A stretch of 64,000 nt of DNA from Undaria pinnatifida. Taxonomy: Eukaryota; Sar; Phaeophyceae; Laminariales; Alariaceae. Under the pieces are notes generated by a model. That model was not told where the DNA came from and made no database searches. It worked only from the letters and a program-made list of their open reading frames with translations. Shown piece after piece: positions 46,301 through 55,398 of this stretch. The stretch spans positions 1,728,501-1,792,500 of the forward strand of contig JABAKD010000014.1 in NCBI GenBank assembly GCA_012845835.1, in the 5' to 3' direction. Position 1 is the first letter of the stretch. Each line of letters starts with the position of its first letter. A program made the translations under genes and the position numbers.

Positions 46301-49300
46301 GTATTTTCGTACATATCGTGTTTCGGTTTAACTCGTCTGTAGCGGCAATCCAGTGCTAGCTGGTGTATCCTTCAGTTCCCGTGGCAAGGACAGCAAGCGC
46401 TGTCCCTACTGGCGATGACCGTTGTCACTCCAGCAGCGCAAGCTGCAGTGATATATGGATGCATGAGTATGTCCACCCGACTTGACCCCTAGGGGTCAGG
46501 TGTGGTGGAGTTAGCCACCCGGAAAGCCACCCCTCCGGGTAGCGTGGGACTTCCGCAAGCTCACCCACTAACAAAAGCCCGGACCGTGTGAAAACAGCCT
46601 TCGCCCGACTCGGACTCGGTCCAGTTCCTGTCCACGTTACCCTTTCGGACGTTGGTCCTCGTACAGTTTTCCAGTTGTATCTGTCTCCCCCCCCTACATT
46701 CACAGTTTACCTATTAAGTAGTACACTTATGCGGGCATGAAGGGAGGAGACAGGGGGCCATGTAGTTTATCAACGGTGTGCTTACATGGAGGAAGGGGAT
46801 AGGAGCTAATGTACTCGTACAGTTGTCCAATTGTAACTGCGTACATGAAAGGAGGGGACGGGATGTAAACGGGGAACGGGTATCTTGAGGAGAGCCATTA
46901 TGTGTGCAGGTTTCCAATTGTAAATGTGCGTGCATGGAAGGAGAAGAATGCGAACGTCTCTTTCTCAGCTTGGTACCCGCACACGTTGTGTATTGTCCCC
47001 TGAATTCTAAACTCAGGCGTTCATGACCTTCGCGGACACGGCGGACGCTGTCGCGGCGTCGACAGAGATGATCGACAGTAAGATGGGCAAGAGCCTCAAG
47101 AAGTTTTTGACGAAGAACATCATCAAAAAGGAGCTCAAGGACAAGGTGGGGGCTATGGGGCTGAAGGTTGTCGGGTTTGATATCGGAGCAGGATCTTTTT
47201 TTGACGGGGGTAGGGAGGCGGTGAGGGTCATGGGGTCTGATATCACAGCGGGGCATTTTTTTTGGGGGGGGGAGGGGTAGGGGGGCTCAAGAAGCTGTTA
47301 ACGAAGAACAGCCAAAAGGATCTCAAGGAGAAGGTGAGGTCTATGGTCATGTGAGGGTAGAGGGTTGGGGTGGTGACAATTGAAGGATTAAGTTTTTCAG
47401 CCAAGAATATGTATCTTGAGAGCCCTTTTCCCCGCCCCCGCCCCTCACTCTCCTTTTCATCTCCCCCTCCTCCCCGCCCTAACCCCCTCCGCGTCGTCGT
47501 GGCATCTGTCGTTCCTCAGCTGGCGGTGTCGGACTCTAAGCTCGCGAACGCCATCAAAGATAAACTATCCATCAAGTGCGTGAACGACTCGGGTGTGATG
47601 GAGCTCATGCGCGGCATCAGGGGTCAGATGGACGGCTTGCTTACCTCCGTCGGCGACGACAACCTCAAAGCGATGCGGCTCGGACTGAGCCACTCGCTGT
47701 CCCGGTACAAACTAAAGTTCTCGGCGGATAAGGTGCGACGACGAGCACTTTGATAATGTTCCCTTCCGACCTGCCGCTTAGCTAAATATATTGGTGCCAG
47801 TCCACAGTCAAGTCTGATCGTGAAATGTATGGGAGGTTGCGGCGTTTTTCGGCATATCTTGTGTTTTTGTTTGGCCTCCTGTTCGTGTTGTTGGGATCTC
47901 ATTGTGTCGCGCGTTGTGTCCTTTTTTTTCTTTTTGTTCTTGTGTCCTTTCATTGTTGTCTCTCAATATTTCTGACCTTGTGTTTTGTCGCTTTGCCGAC
48001 GCAAAACACAGGTGGACACTATGATCGTTCAGGCGATCGGGCTTCTTGACGAGCTAGACAAGGAGATCAACACGTACGCTATGCGCGTCAAGGAGTGGTT
48101 CGGGTGGCACTTCCCGGAGATGACCAAGGTGATTGGTTAGACTCTTTGTCTCTTCAGTTTGCGCTACATTACAGAATGCCTGCGAAGTATGCGTTGACCC
48201 CTTAGAAGGGTGAGGAATAATAATATTCGTGGTATGCGAAGTATGATGGTTGCCGCATCGGCCACATGAAGCAACTTTGGCTGGGGGACCTTCGAATTTA
48301 TTGTTGTGTACCGGCAACCCTAGGTTGACAGTTCCTACTATGTATGATGGGTGTCCCGTCCTGTCCACCCAATCATGTATGTGCATGTGCATGCCGCTAA
48401 GCAGACCATGTGTGTTGTTCTCTTGCCGAGCAAGTTGCGTGTACCACAACATATCTTGCGTCCCGGACAGAACGGAACAGGCGTCGTGGCGCCGTGACCA
48501 ATCCTCCTCTGAACTCCCACTGTGTGCTTTGATTTGTTTTTTTGTGTGGTCTGATCTTTGTTGTGCTATCTTTTGATACGTACTTTTCCTGCTTGTCCAC
48601 GGGTTTACACACGAGTTTGCCTTCTTGCTGTTTTTTTTTTTTTAATAACTTTTCCTTCAAGGTTCAACTAGTTGGAGTATTTCTCCTTAGTGACCTTCTG
48701 AACAGTGGCCACAGGTGTTTTCCTGTCCCTCCTCCGGTACATGCCTCGCCTTTTTCATCACGTAAAGGATTCACCAATCCCACTGCTCGTCGACTTTCAC
48801 CGATTCTGTTTTGTTGGACCTCGTCGGCATCATCGTCCCTGAGGGCATATCGTGGCTCATGGTTGCGCTGCTTTTGCTGTTACTTTTTTTTGTGCTTCGT
48901 TTTTTTGTGCTTCGTTTTTTTGTGCTTCGTTTTTTTGTGTTTCGTTTTTTTTGTTCCCAGATTGTTAACGACAACATGTTGTACGCCAAGATCGTTGTGA
49001 GAATGGGGGTGCGGACGGAGTGCAAGAACTGCGACTTCAGCGACATCTTAGAGGATGAAGATGTAAGGGCTCTCTTCTGCTGGAGGGGAGGGGGGGGGGA
49101 GAGGTCCACCTTTTTTTCCCTGATACTCGAAACCTGTTTTTGATGAAAGTCGGCTCCCCTTGAGTTGAAACGCTTTTCCTACTGGAGAAACGTTCCACCT
49201 CTGGATCTGCTCTGAAGAGATCTTCCACCTCTGATTTTACTCTGGAAAAATCCCCTTACTCTTGACTCTGAGTAAGATGTCTAAGAAAAAATCGAGCGTG

Positions 49301-52300
49301 TTCGTATTTTTGTGCAAGATTCCCCTTCGGGCTGTTGCTGGCTTGGAATCCGGAGAGTGTCGCAGTAGAAAAGGGGAGAAACCAAAGAGAAAGAATAGCC
49401 CCCCGGCAAGTACCACCGACGGACCAGGCCAGACGAGTTCATAACTTTGCCTACATAGGTGTGGGGGCAGGTACAGATGGGGTCCATCTTTTGCTCCATG
49501 ACTACGCCGCATGCCAAGGTCCGTATCGCGTGTGTACTGGTTCCTCGTTGTTTTTTTTTAGTCAACAGCTAGGTGCCAATCCCCCCCCCCCCCCGTCACT
49601 GCGTGTTCTTTTTTCACATGACGCTAACTGGTCTCGTCTTTTTTGTGGTTGTTGCCTTTGACGCGGTGTGAGCTCCGGTCTTCGGGGCGATTGGTTGCAC
49701 GCTTTGACCGTATTTTCTCCCCCGTCAATTTTTTGTTTTTTTCCAGCACGCATCATCACCAGTCTCGAGCAGAAACCTATTGAACCCATTGATGCGTACG
49801 GACTGGGCGTCACTCCGCTCCCCCCGGGCTTTGGAGTGGCCACACTAGGGGTATAACTCATTGGCGCTGTCATCCATAAGCAAGAAAGTAGGCACAAGGT
49901 GCCGAAGTCCGTCTTACGAACGGTTCTTGGAAGGATAATATTCACCCTTCATGCGACTCGCCGAACACCTCACGGCGCTCCGCGCTTGGTGCAAGCAATG
50001 TCTGCCTGGTTGGTGAAAACCCGACGTGCTCCGTCCCGGCATAGTAGAGATGCGAGGTTCTATGGTCATGCGACTACGGCCATGCGCAAACTGAGTACAC
50101 CCCCCCCCCCCCCCCCCCCCCCGGGCTATGTGTTTGTTTCGCCTGTCGCGCTGACCATAATCGTCCTATTGTTTTTTGTCTCTTCCGGTGTATGTGTGCA
50201 GATGGTGCGCGACCTCAAGGAAGCGGCGGAGATCAGCATGGGAACGGAGATCACAATGATGGACATCATCAGCATCAAGGCCTTGGCGGACCAGGTAAGG
50301 CACCGCGTGGCAACGGCTGACCTGCCGTCCCCAACGTGCTTGCTGGGATTTGGTCCCACTTGTTATAAGGCTTAGTTTGGGTACGCTATTGGTTAACCTT
50401 TTGCAAGTGGTCAAACGGACTAATACCCCACTAATACCTTAACAAGTGGCGTCGTCGAAAGACCATGTTTTTTTGGGGTCGTGGGTTCGATCCCCACCAT
50501 CCACAATAATAAACTTTTCAGATTTTCCCCATGTCGAACTTGAAAATACTCTCCCTGGTACCCCAGGGAATGAAACGGCATGGATAATTGACAGGTCCGC
50601 CCGTATATCCGGCCGACCTGGTATCCCGCCGTCTCAGCGGGGGAGAGTGTTATAAGGCTTAGTTTGGGTAAGCTATGGGTTAACCTTTTGCAAGTGGTCA
50701 AACGGACTAATACCCCTCTAATACCTTAACAAATGGCGTCGTCGACAGACCATGGGTTTTGGGGTCGTGGGTTCGATCCCCACCATCCACAATAATAAAC
50801 TTTTCAGATTTTCCCATGTCGAACTTAAAAAATGCTCTTTCTGGTATCCCCAGGAAATGAAACGGCTTGGGTATTGAAAGGTCCGCCCGTATATCCGGTC
50901 GACCTGCTATCCCGCCGTTTCAGGGGGGGAGAGTGTTATAAGGCTTAGTTTGGGTAAGCTATTGGTTAACCTTTTGCAAGTGGTCAAACGGACTAATACC
51001 CCACTAATACCTTAACACACTGCTCCTCAGCAAATTCTGATCCTCCTTATACCCTACACCCCAGCGTAATTAGCTTTCTTCGCTGCCTTTTCCCCTCCAG
51101 GTGCCCTATGTTGTCTTAGACCCCCTCCCCTCCGCGCCCCTCCTTGCGAAACACGCCTTTAGTTGTTGGAACCCCCCCCCCCCCAACCTTGAACTTGAAC
51201 CCTTGCTTTGGGCTTCAGTCGCATCGCATCTCAACAAATTCTGAACGTCCTCACCCTAACCGTTTTCCTCGTTGCTGCCTCTTCCCGCTCACCCAGGTGG
51301 TGGCGTTGTCCCAGTACCGACTGCAGCTGTCGGATTACCTTCGCAGCCGAATGCAAGCGATCGCGCCGAACCTGACCATCATGGTCGGCGAACTTGTCGG
51401 AGCTAGGCTCATCGCACACGCGGGATCGTTGATCAACCTCGCCAAGCAGCCCGCGTCGACCGTGCAGATTCTTGGGGCTGAGAAGGCCCTGTTCCGGGCG
51501 CTTAAGACTAAGGTGTGGTTATTTTTTCGTTTCGTGTGTAGCCGTTTTAAGAAAAATTGAATAGTTGTGTCTGTGGGTCACCGTTTAAGACTAAGGTGAA
51601 ACCCTGTTAATTTTTTTGTGTGCAGCCGTGTGTTTGCTTGCCGCGCGCGCATGAGATCAAGGTGAGAGTTTTTTTCTGGTGTGTTTGTAATGTTCTCTTG
51701 CTGCGCGCGTAGGTCAAATTTTGCTTTATTTTGTGTGTAGCGATGCTTTTGCTTCTCTTGCGTGCTCAAGACGAGATGATGCATTTCTTTTTTTTTTGTG
51801 TAGGTGTGCATTTACTAGTCTACAGGTGCGTTTTTTTCTGATAAATCAGTTTGAGATATACCAGGTGCAATACAACTGCCGAGTCGCACATGTGAACATA
51901 ATGTACCCAGATTCGGCACTTCTGAACCAAACCACGCGGACCCATGGACCTTTAGACTTCCCAGACGCTGTTCCACTCCTCTTGGTATGGTAACGGTGAT
52001 GGTCACGATCCCACCCACCCTTCCCCGCTCTTGACGCCCCCGCCCCCCCGGTTGTTTCTATAAAATAAAACGGGCTCGTAAAAAAACAGCACGATACGCC
52101 CAAGTACGGGCTGATCTACCACGCGAGCCTGATCGGCCAGGCGACGCCGAAGAACAAGGGGAAGATTTCGCGCGTCCTGGCGGCGAAGTGCTCTTTGGCA
52201 ATCCGCGTTGACGCGCTGGCAGACGAGACGGACACCAGCATCGGAATAGAGAGCCGCGCGAAGGTGAGGCGGTGGGAAGTTTATAGGCACGACTACGGGA

Positions 52301-55300
52301 AGTTTAGGAGACGTCCACGGGTTTCAGGACTCTCGTTTCGGGTTGGGGTTAGGGTTATAGGGATGGGTACTTTTGTTTGGGTTGGGGTTAGTATTTCTCT
52401 GGAGATGGGCCCTTTTGTCTCGAGTTAGGGGTAGGGATGCAGAGGGAGTTATAGAGGGTGGTCGTTTGCGTTCGTTTTGCACGGTAGATGAAATATTTAA
52501 AAGGAACCCAGTTTGAGGAAAGACGCCACAAGCTCGTCGTATGCTAAATGTGTATACTGCGTATACTAATAATATAACTAGCTGTCATGCGTTGTGTTAG
52601 GCGTGGGCGCGATGCGTTGGATTTGCGGTTGATTGGTTGGTTAGGGGGAGGTGTGTTTACTCCATACGGAGTCCAGGTATGTAGATGTTAGATCGCTTTT
52701 TCGTTCGACCTCGGATTTTGACATGTTGAATTATTGTGCCGTAGTTGCATTTCACCGCTTCAACCACGCCGCTTCCTTCCATCGTTCTCAGGTTGAAATG
52801 CGGCTTCGACAGCTAGATGGAGGGGCGCGCTTGATGGACGCCGCGCCGAAGACACCGACACAGGTGGGTCACAACTCAGTACAGTATTGGTCCCACTATA
52901 ATGCCGGTTAAGTAGTGCCGGTTGCCCTCTATAGCGCCTGTGAAATCGCTTGGCACAGACGGGAATAACGAGAAGTGGGAGTTACACAGTTGTGCCGGTT
53001 GCCGGTATAATGCTGGTATTTACGGCTGGCACATACCGGCGCTAGTGTCCCCTCTGTATTTGCAGGTGTGACTGTGGCGCGGCGACGGGGAGAAGGTGCT
53101 GCTTTCCCTCGACATTTGTTGCGTGCAGGTCCTTGCTAGACCTCAGTGTGTTGCCTTCCTGCGACTCTTGGTGCGTGTCGGTCGACATGAGAGACCTCCA
53201 ACAGACGTTTACCCCCTCGAAGACAACCACAATTTTCTCGCGACAGCACAAGGCGTTCTCAAAAGCGGCGTGAGAAGCCGTCCATAGTGTCAACCGTGAT
53301 GCGATAGTGCCAACCGTGGCACGATAGGGTCTCAACCATGATAAGATAGTGCCTATGACTCCATGATACGCCAGTGTCAACAATTGGTGAAGATAATCGA
53401 ATCTTGTGTACTTCGAAGTATACGTCCCTGTTAGATGTTGGATGAGAGCAAATTCTGGTGTCAGGATCTGTTTTCTGACCCACTAACAACGTCTCTGTGT
53501 GCGGTTGTGCGTATGCATCTTCCAGGTGAAGAAGTACGACTCTAAGGCGGCTGTGGTGGGCACACCGAAGGCGTACAGCACGGGGGAAGACATGGTCGCT
53601 GTTAAGACGGTGAGTAAGCCCCGGCGGCCGGCCCAAAAATTCGGCCTCATTTATGTGTGAAATCCGCGCCGCTGACTGTGTCAAAACAGGTTTGGGCACC
53701 GATACCCGATGTAAGCAGCTGCTCGCGCGTCAACCTCTCCCACGTCTTTCTTCGCCAACCTGATGTCGAACGTTGGAATATCTGAAACATAGTAACCCTT
53801 TGAGGAGCTATGTATAGCAGCCAAACAAGCGACGATTGCCATATTATCGAGCGTCTAGGAAGAGCGAGCGTGCAGCAGAAGTACGAGTATATTGGTCATG
53901 CTGCACGCTTGTCGGACAGCTCCATACACTGCGGTTCGGACACCTCCCCTACCCCAGCGGATCGGAGTGGTTCGTGTGGCGGAAGCTGTAGTCGTTACTT
54001 TTGTTCGACGTTTTCCCCCTCGAACGCCCCAAAGGGGGTAAGAGTCGAATGCACGTTTATAGCTTATGTCCTAAGCTTGTTGTGTGGTTGTTTGCATTTC
54101 TCCCTCACCCACCGACCCGACCGGGGAAAGAGCAGCAGGCATGGCGTCGTCGTTCGTGTCGACATCATCGTTTGTATACCGTATGCACGTTTTTTGTTCA
54201 TGTCTGTACCAAACTTATGTATTTTTGCTTTTGGCGGCCGCAGGAAGAGGGTTCGGAGAAGAAGAAAAAGAAGAAGGACAAGAAAGACAAAAGCGCGAAA
54301 AAGATTAAGAAGGAGAAGGGTGCCGCCGAGGAAGCGGAGGTTAAGGAGGTGGCCGTAGAGGGAGGGGAAGAGTTGGAAACCCCAAAGAAGAAGAAAAAGC
54401 GGAAATCCGAGGGAGGCGATGCGGTGGTGGGGGCGGGGGCGGGGGCGGCGGAGAACGGGGAGAACGGGGTTTCCTCTAAGAAGAAGAAGAAGAGGAAAGC
54501 GGAGAACGGGGGGGAGGAAGGGGCGGAGGTGGAGGCGGGAGGTGGAGATGAATCGGTGAGTTGAACGCGGTGTATCACAGTAAGTGACACCGCTCACCCT
54601 CTTTTGCGCTTCAGAGAGGCAAAGCGTTGTAAAAAAAAGACGATTACAGCATTGGCCATACGAAGTGACCCGGGCTATAGGGGTAGGGAATGTGTCCGAA
54701 GTGCAATGCTGGGAGGTTAATGACACGCGCAGAGCATGCTGATGCTTGAATGCACTGCTGCACACTCCTCGTGGACGCTTGATTAGATCGCGCTTTGTTT
54801 TTTTTGGTCGGTATAACTGAGCCCCCAAGAGGCGCAATGCAATAGCGTCCTTTTCCTGACAAAAGCGATCGCAACGTATGCTGTCTTATTAATGCATTAT
54901 TAACTACTCGTTGAATAATTTTAGTTTCTTTGCTCAAGCGCTTGCATCTCATATCGTCCCAGAGACAACCTATAGATTCAGCTGACGTTATCATTGAAGT
55001 TGGCCGAATATCATGACGGCGTTGGAGGCTCGAGGCTGGAAATGGGGTGTGGTTGCGCGTTGGGGCGCACTCTGATTTTCACCTGTGAGGGGGTGGAATA
55101 CCGCGGGCATTTGTTTGTACACCAGGTCATTGTCGTGGTGGTTTCGTGGAGTGTTGCGGTATTTTTGTGTCCTTGTGCAGCGGATAACAGGGTCGCTGGG
55201 AATCGGCTCAAGGCCGAATCTTTCGTTTAGTTGTTTTCGCTAATCGATCGCGGCATCCACCTCCTGACTGCTGTATGTCGACTCTCGCCGCCCCGCGCCC

Positions 55301-55398
55301 CCTCCCTCTTTTCCTACCCCTTCTCTGTGGTATGTTGACGTCGGCTTTCGCTTCAGGAGAAGAAAAGGAAGAAGAAGAAGAAGAAGGAGCAGGCATGA
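43325..55398 (+). CDS. NOP58: NOP58, core protein of box C/D snoRNPs
   Basis: Thirteen exons: 43325-43369, 46072-46161, 47017-47145, 47520-47732, 48012-48128, 48961-49062, 50202-50294, 51297-51512, 52090-52263, 52792-52863, 53526-53609, 54244-54555 and 55357-55398 (stop TGA 55396-55398). Together they encode about 562 residues, slightly longer than human or yeast Nop58. The protein starts [15 protein letters not shown] as in the family. The N-terminal and coiled-coil parts follow ([54 protein letters not shown]). The Nop domain contains [29 protein letters not shown] and [14 protein letters not shown]. The last two exons encode the Lys/Glu-rich KKKKK tail. In the nucleolus Nop58 joins Nop56, fibrillarin and 15.5K on box C/D snoRNAs that guide rRNA 2'-O-methylation. 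Every exon length is a multiple of three, so all twelve introns are phase 0. No clear box C/D snoRNA is found in its introns. Confidence 0.95.
43849..43876. repeat. (ATTT)n microsatellite
   Basis: About seven TATT/ATTT tetramers run into a T-run within NOP58 intron 1. Confidence 0.85.
44210..44510 (-). mobile_element. tRNA-derived SINE, copy in NOP58 intron 1
   Basis: Read on the minus strand, a tRNA-like head (about 44505-44425) carries GGTGGCGTATCAGG as an A-box-like motif and GTGAGTTCGAGCCCC as a B box. A body follows with CGACGAGCAGTGGGATTGTT, GAAGGCAAGAACCGG, GGTCGACACCTGTGACCAC and an end rich in GAGAA. The same body occurs at 48695-48800, and related bodies at 45150-45475, 12283-12455 and 59185-59450. 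A pol III SINE family is the best reading. Confidence 0.6.
45150..45475 (-). mobile_element. tRNA-derived SINE, second copy in NOP58 intron 1
   Basis: The minus-strand head (45475-45400) reads CCCCGGAGGTCTAGTGGTTG (A box) and later GGAGCTCGAATCTC (B box). The body contains GAGAGCGCC, GTCGAGGGAAGAAAGGGCTG, GAAGTTTTCTCGCAACAATA, GAAGGCACGTACCATGGTGG and CGACCCTGAATTTGAGTTAC, with a GGGAGGGAGAAAGAG end. It has the same orientation as the copy at 44210-44510. Confidence 0.6.
45521..45900. repeat. Three-unit tandem repeat before NOP58 exon 2
   Basis: Units of about 135-150 bp share GTAGCTCCAAAATGGCCCCG or a variant, GACGCCACAA(G)TCGT, CTTGCC(G)CGGCA, then TACATGT(C/T)ACGGTTCGAG, TAG(C/T)A and CCAGTAGTAA/CATCAGTAGGAA. 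Starts lie near 45521, 45670 and 45810. The last is incomplete. Confidence 0.65.
46165..46950 (+). repeat. NOP58 intron 2 built from degenerate repeats of its own 5' part
   Basis: GTGCAGTTTTCCAATGGGAA plus GTGCGTACATGGAGGGG, just after the donor (about 46172-46211), has relatives at about 46656 (GTACAGTTTTCCAGTTGTAT), 46815 (GTACAGTTGTCCAATTGTAA then GTACATGAAAGGAGGGG) and 46903 (GTGCAGGTTTCCAATTGTAA then GTGCATGGAAGGAG). Partial units with CATG(A)AGGGAGGAG lie at 46737 and 46782. Spacing is near 90-155 bp in the right half. A hairpin-rich stretch (CCCCTAGGGG; CCCGGAAAGCCACCCCTCCGGG) lies at 46485-46540. Confidence 0.65.
47150..47350 (+). pseudogene. NOP58: Echo of NOP58 exon 3 end plus donor, with duplicated intron start
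   Basis: CTCAAGAAGCTGTTAACGAA at 47286, followed by GAACAGCCAAAAGGATCTCA and AGGAGAAG|GTGAGGTCTATGG, repeats the last 50 bases of exon 3 and the first bases of intron 3, offset by about 195 bp. The echo stays in frame ([16 protein letters not shown] against [17 protein letters not shown]) and keeps a GTGAGG donor, but only G-rich sequence lies before it. The intron piece GG(G)TTTGATATC(G/A)(G/C)AGC(A/G)GG(A/G) is also present twice (about 47177 and 47235). Confidence 0.75.
48695..48800 (-). mobile_element. SINE body fragment in NOP58 intron 5
   Basis: GGCCACAGGTGTTTTCCTGT, CGGTACATGCCTCGCCTTTT and AATCCCACTGCTCGTCGA match the body of the SINE at 44210-44510 in the same orientation. No tRNA head is visible. 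Confidence 0.55.
48888..48950 (+). repeat. 15-bp minisatellite forming the pyrimidine tract of NOP58 intron 5
   Basis: Four copies of TTTTTTTGTGCTTCG, the last reading GTGTTTCG, run directly into TTTTTTTTGTTCCCAG, the acceptor of exon 6 at 48961. The splice-site pyrimidine tract is therefore a minisatellite, and its length could vary between individuals. Confidence 0.85.
49140..49265. repeat. TTCCACCTCTG(G)A-CTCTGAA degenerate repeat in NOP58 intron 6
   Basis: Units near 49192 and 49221 share GTTCCACCTCTG/CTTCCACCTCTG and TGCTCTGAAGA or TACTCTGGAAA. A weaker first unit lies upstream at about 49160. They lie shortly after exon 6. Confidence 0.5.
49855..50125 (-). repeat. G-run dispersed element, inverted copy in NOP58 intron 6
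   Basis: The reverse complement gives a G-run, GTACTCAGTTTGCGCATGGC, CGTAGTCGCATGACC, TCGCATCTCTACTATGCCGG, GTGAGGTGTTCGGCGAGTCG and GACTTCGGCACCTTGTGCCT, with CACTCCA near its far end. It matches copies 1 to 3 closely. It ends 75 bp before exon 7. Confidence 0.65.
50361..51017 (+). mobile_element. Tandem TRIM (miniature LTR retrotransposon): LTR-internal-LTR-internal-LTR
   Basis: Three 84-bp LTRs (50361-50444, 50648-50731, 50934-51017) begin TGTTATAAGG and end CCTTAACA, so TGTTA...TAACA forms the inverted ends. Two internal regions of about 203 bp separate them. Each internal region starts with TGGCGTCGTCGA a base or two after the LTR, a plausible tRNA primer-binding site. Each ends in a purine run (GGGGGAGAG) right before the next LTR, a plausible polypurine tract. 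The 4-bp target duplication CACT flanks the whole array (50357-50360 and 51018-51021). There is no coding capacity, so it is non-autonomous. The three LTRs are very alike, pointing to a young insertion. The internal region also contains GTGGGTTCGATCCCCAC, a tRNA T-arm-like hairpin with a B box. It lies in NOP58 intron 7 in sense orientation. Confidence 0.85.
51513..51790 (+). repeat. NOP58: Echoes of NOP58 exon 8 end and donor in intron 8
   Basis: The exon end CGCTTAAGACTAAG|GTGTGG recurs as CGTTTAAGACTAAG|GTGAAA at about 51581. Further decayed units follow with the order AAGGTGAGA or AGGTCAAA, a T-run, TTTGTGTG(T/C)AG, C/G and CTTGC(C/T/G)GCGCGCG. About four units of 50-75 bp lie between 51500 and 51790. 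The donor and acceptor-like parts are repeated together. Confidence 0.6.
52890..53040 (-). repeat. Dispersed GCAACCGGCA element, inverted copy
   Basis: The reverse complement contains ACCGGCAACCGGCACAACTG, TTCCCGTCTGTGCCAAGCGA, TTTCACAGGCGCTATAGAGG and GCAACCGGCACTACTTAACC, matching the copy at 22758-22900. It lies in NOP58 intron 10 just after exon 10. Confidence 0.65.
53275..53350. repeat. GATAGTG(C)CAACCGTG short tandem repeat
   Basis: Four to five imperfect units of about 20 bp, such as ATAGTGTCAACCGTGATGCG and ATAGTGCCAACCGTGGCACG, lie in NOP58 intron 10. Confidence 0.65.

Noticed and set aside
50202-50294. A second start for NOP58 at the ATG that opens exon 7
   Set aside because: The ATG directly follows a splice acceptor and the frame continues the known family sequence; it is an internal exon.
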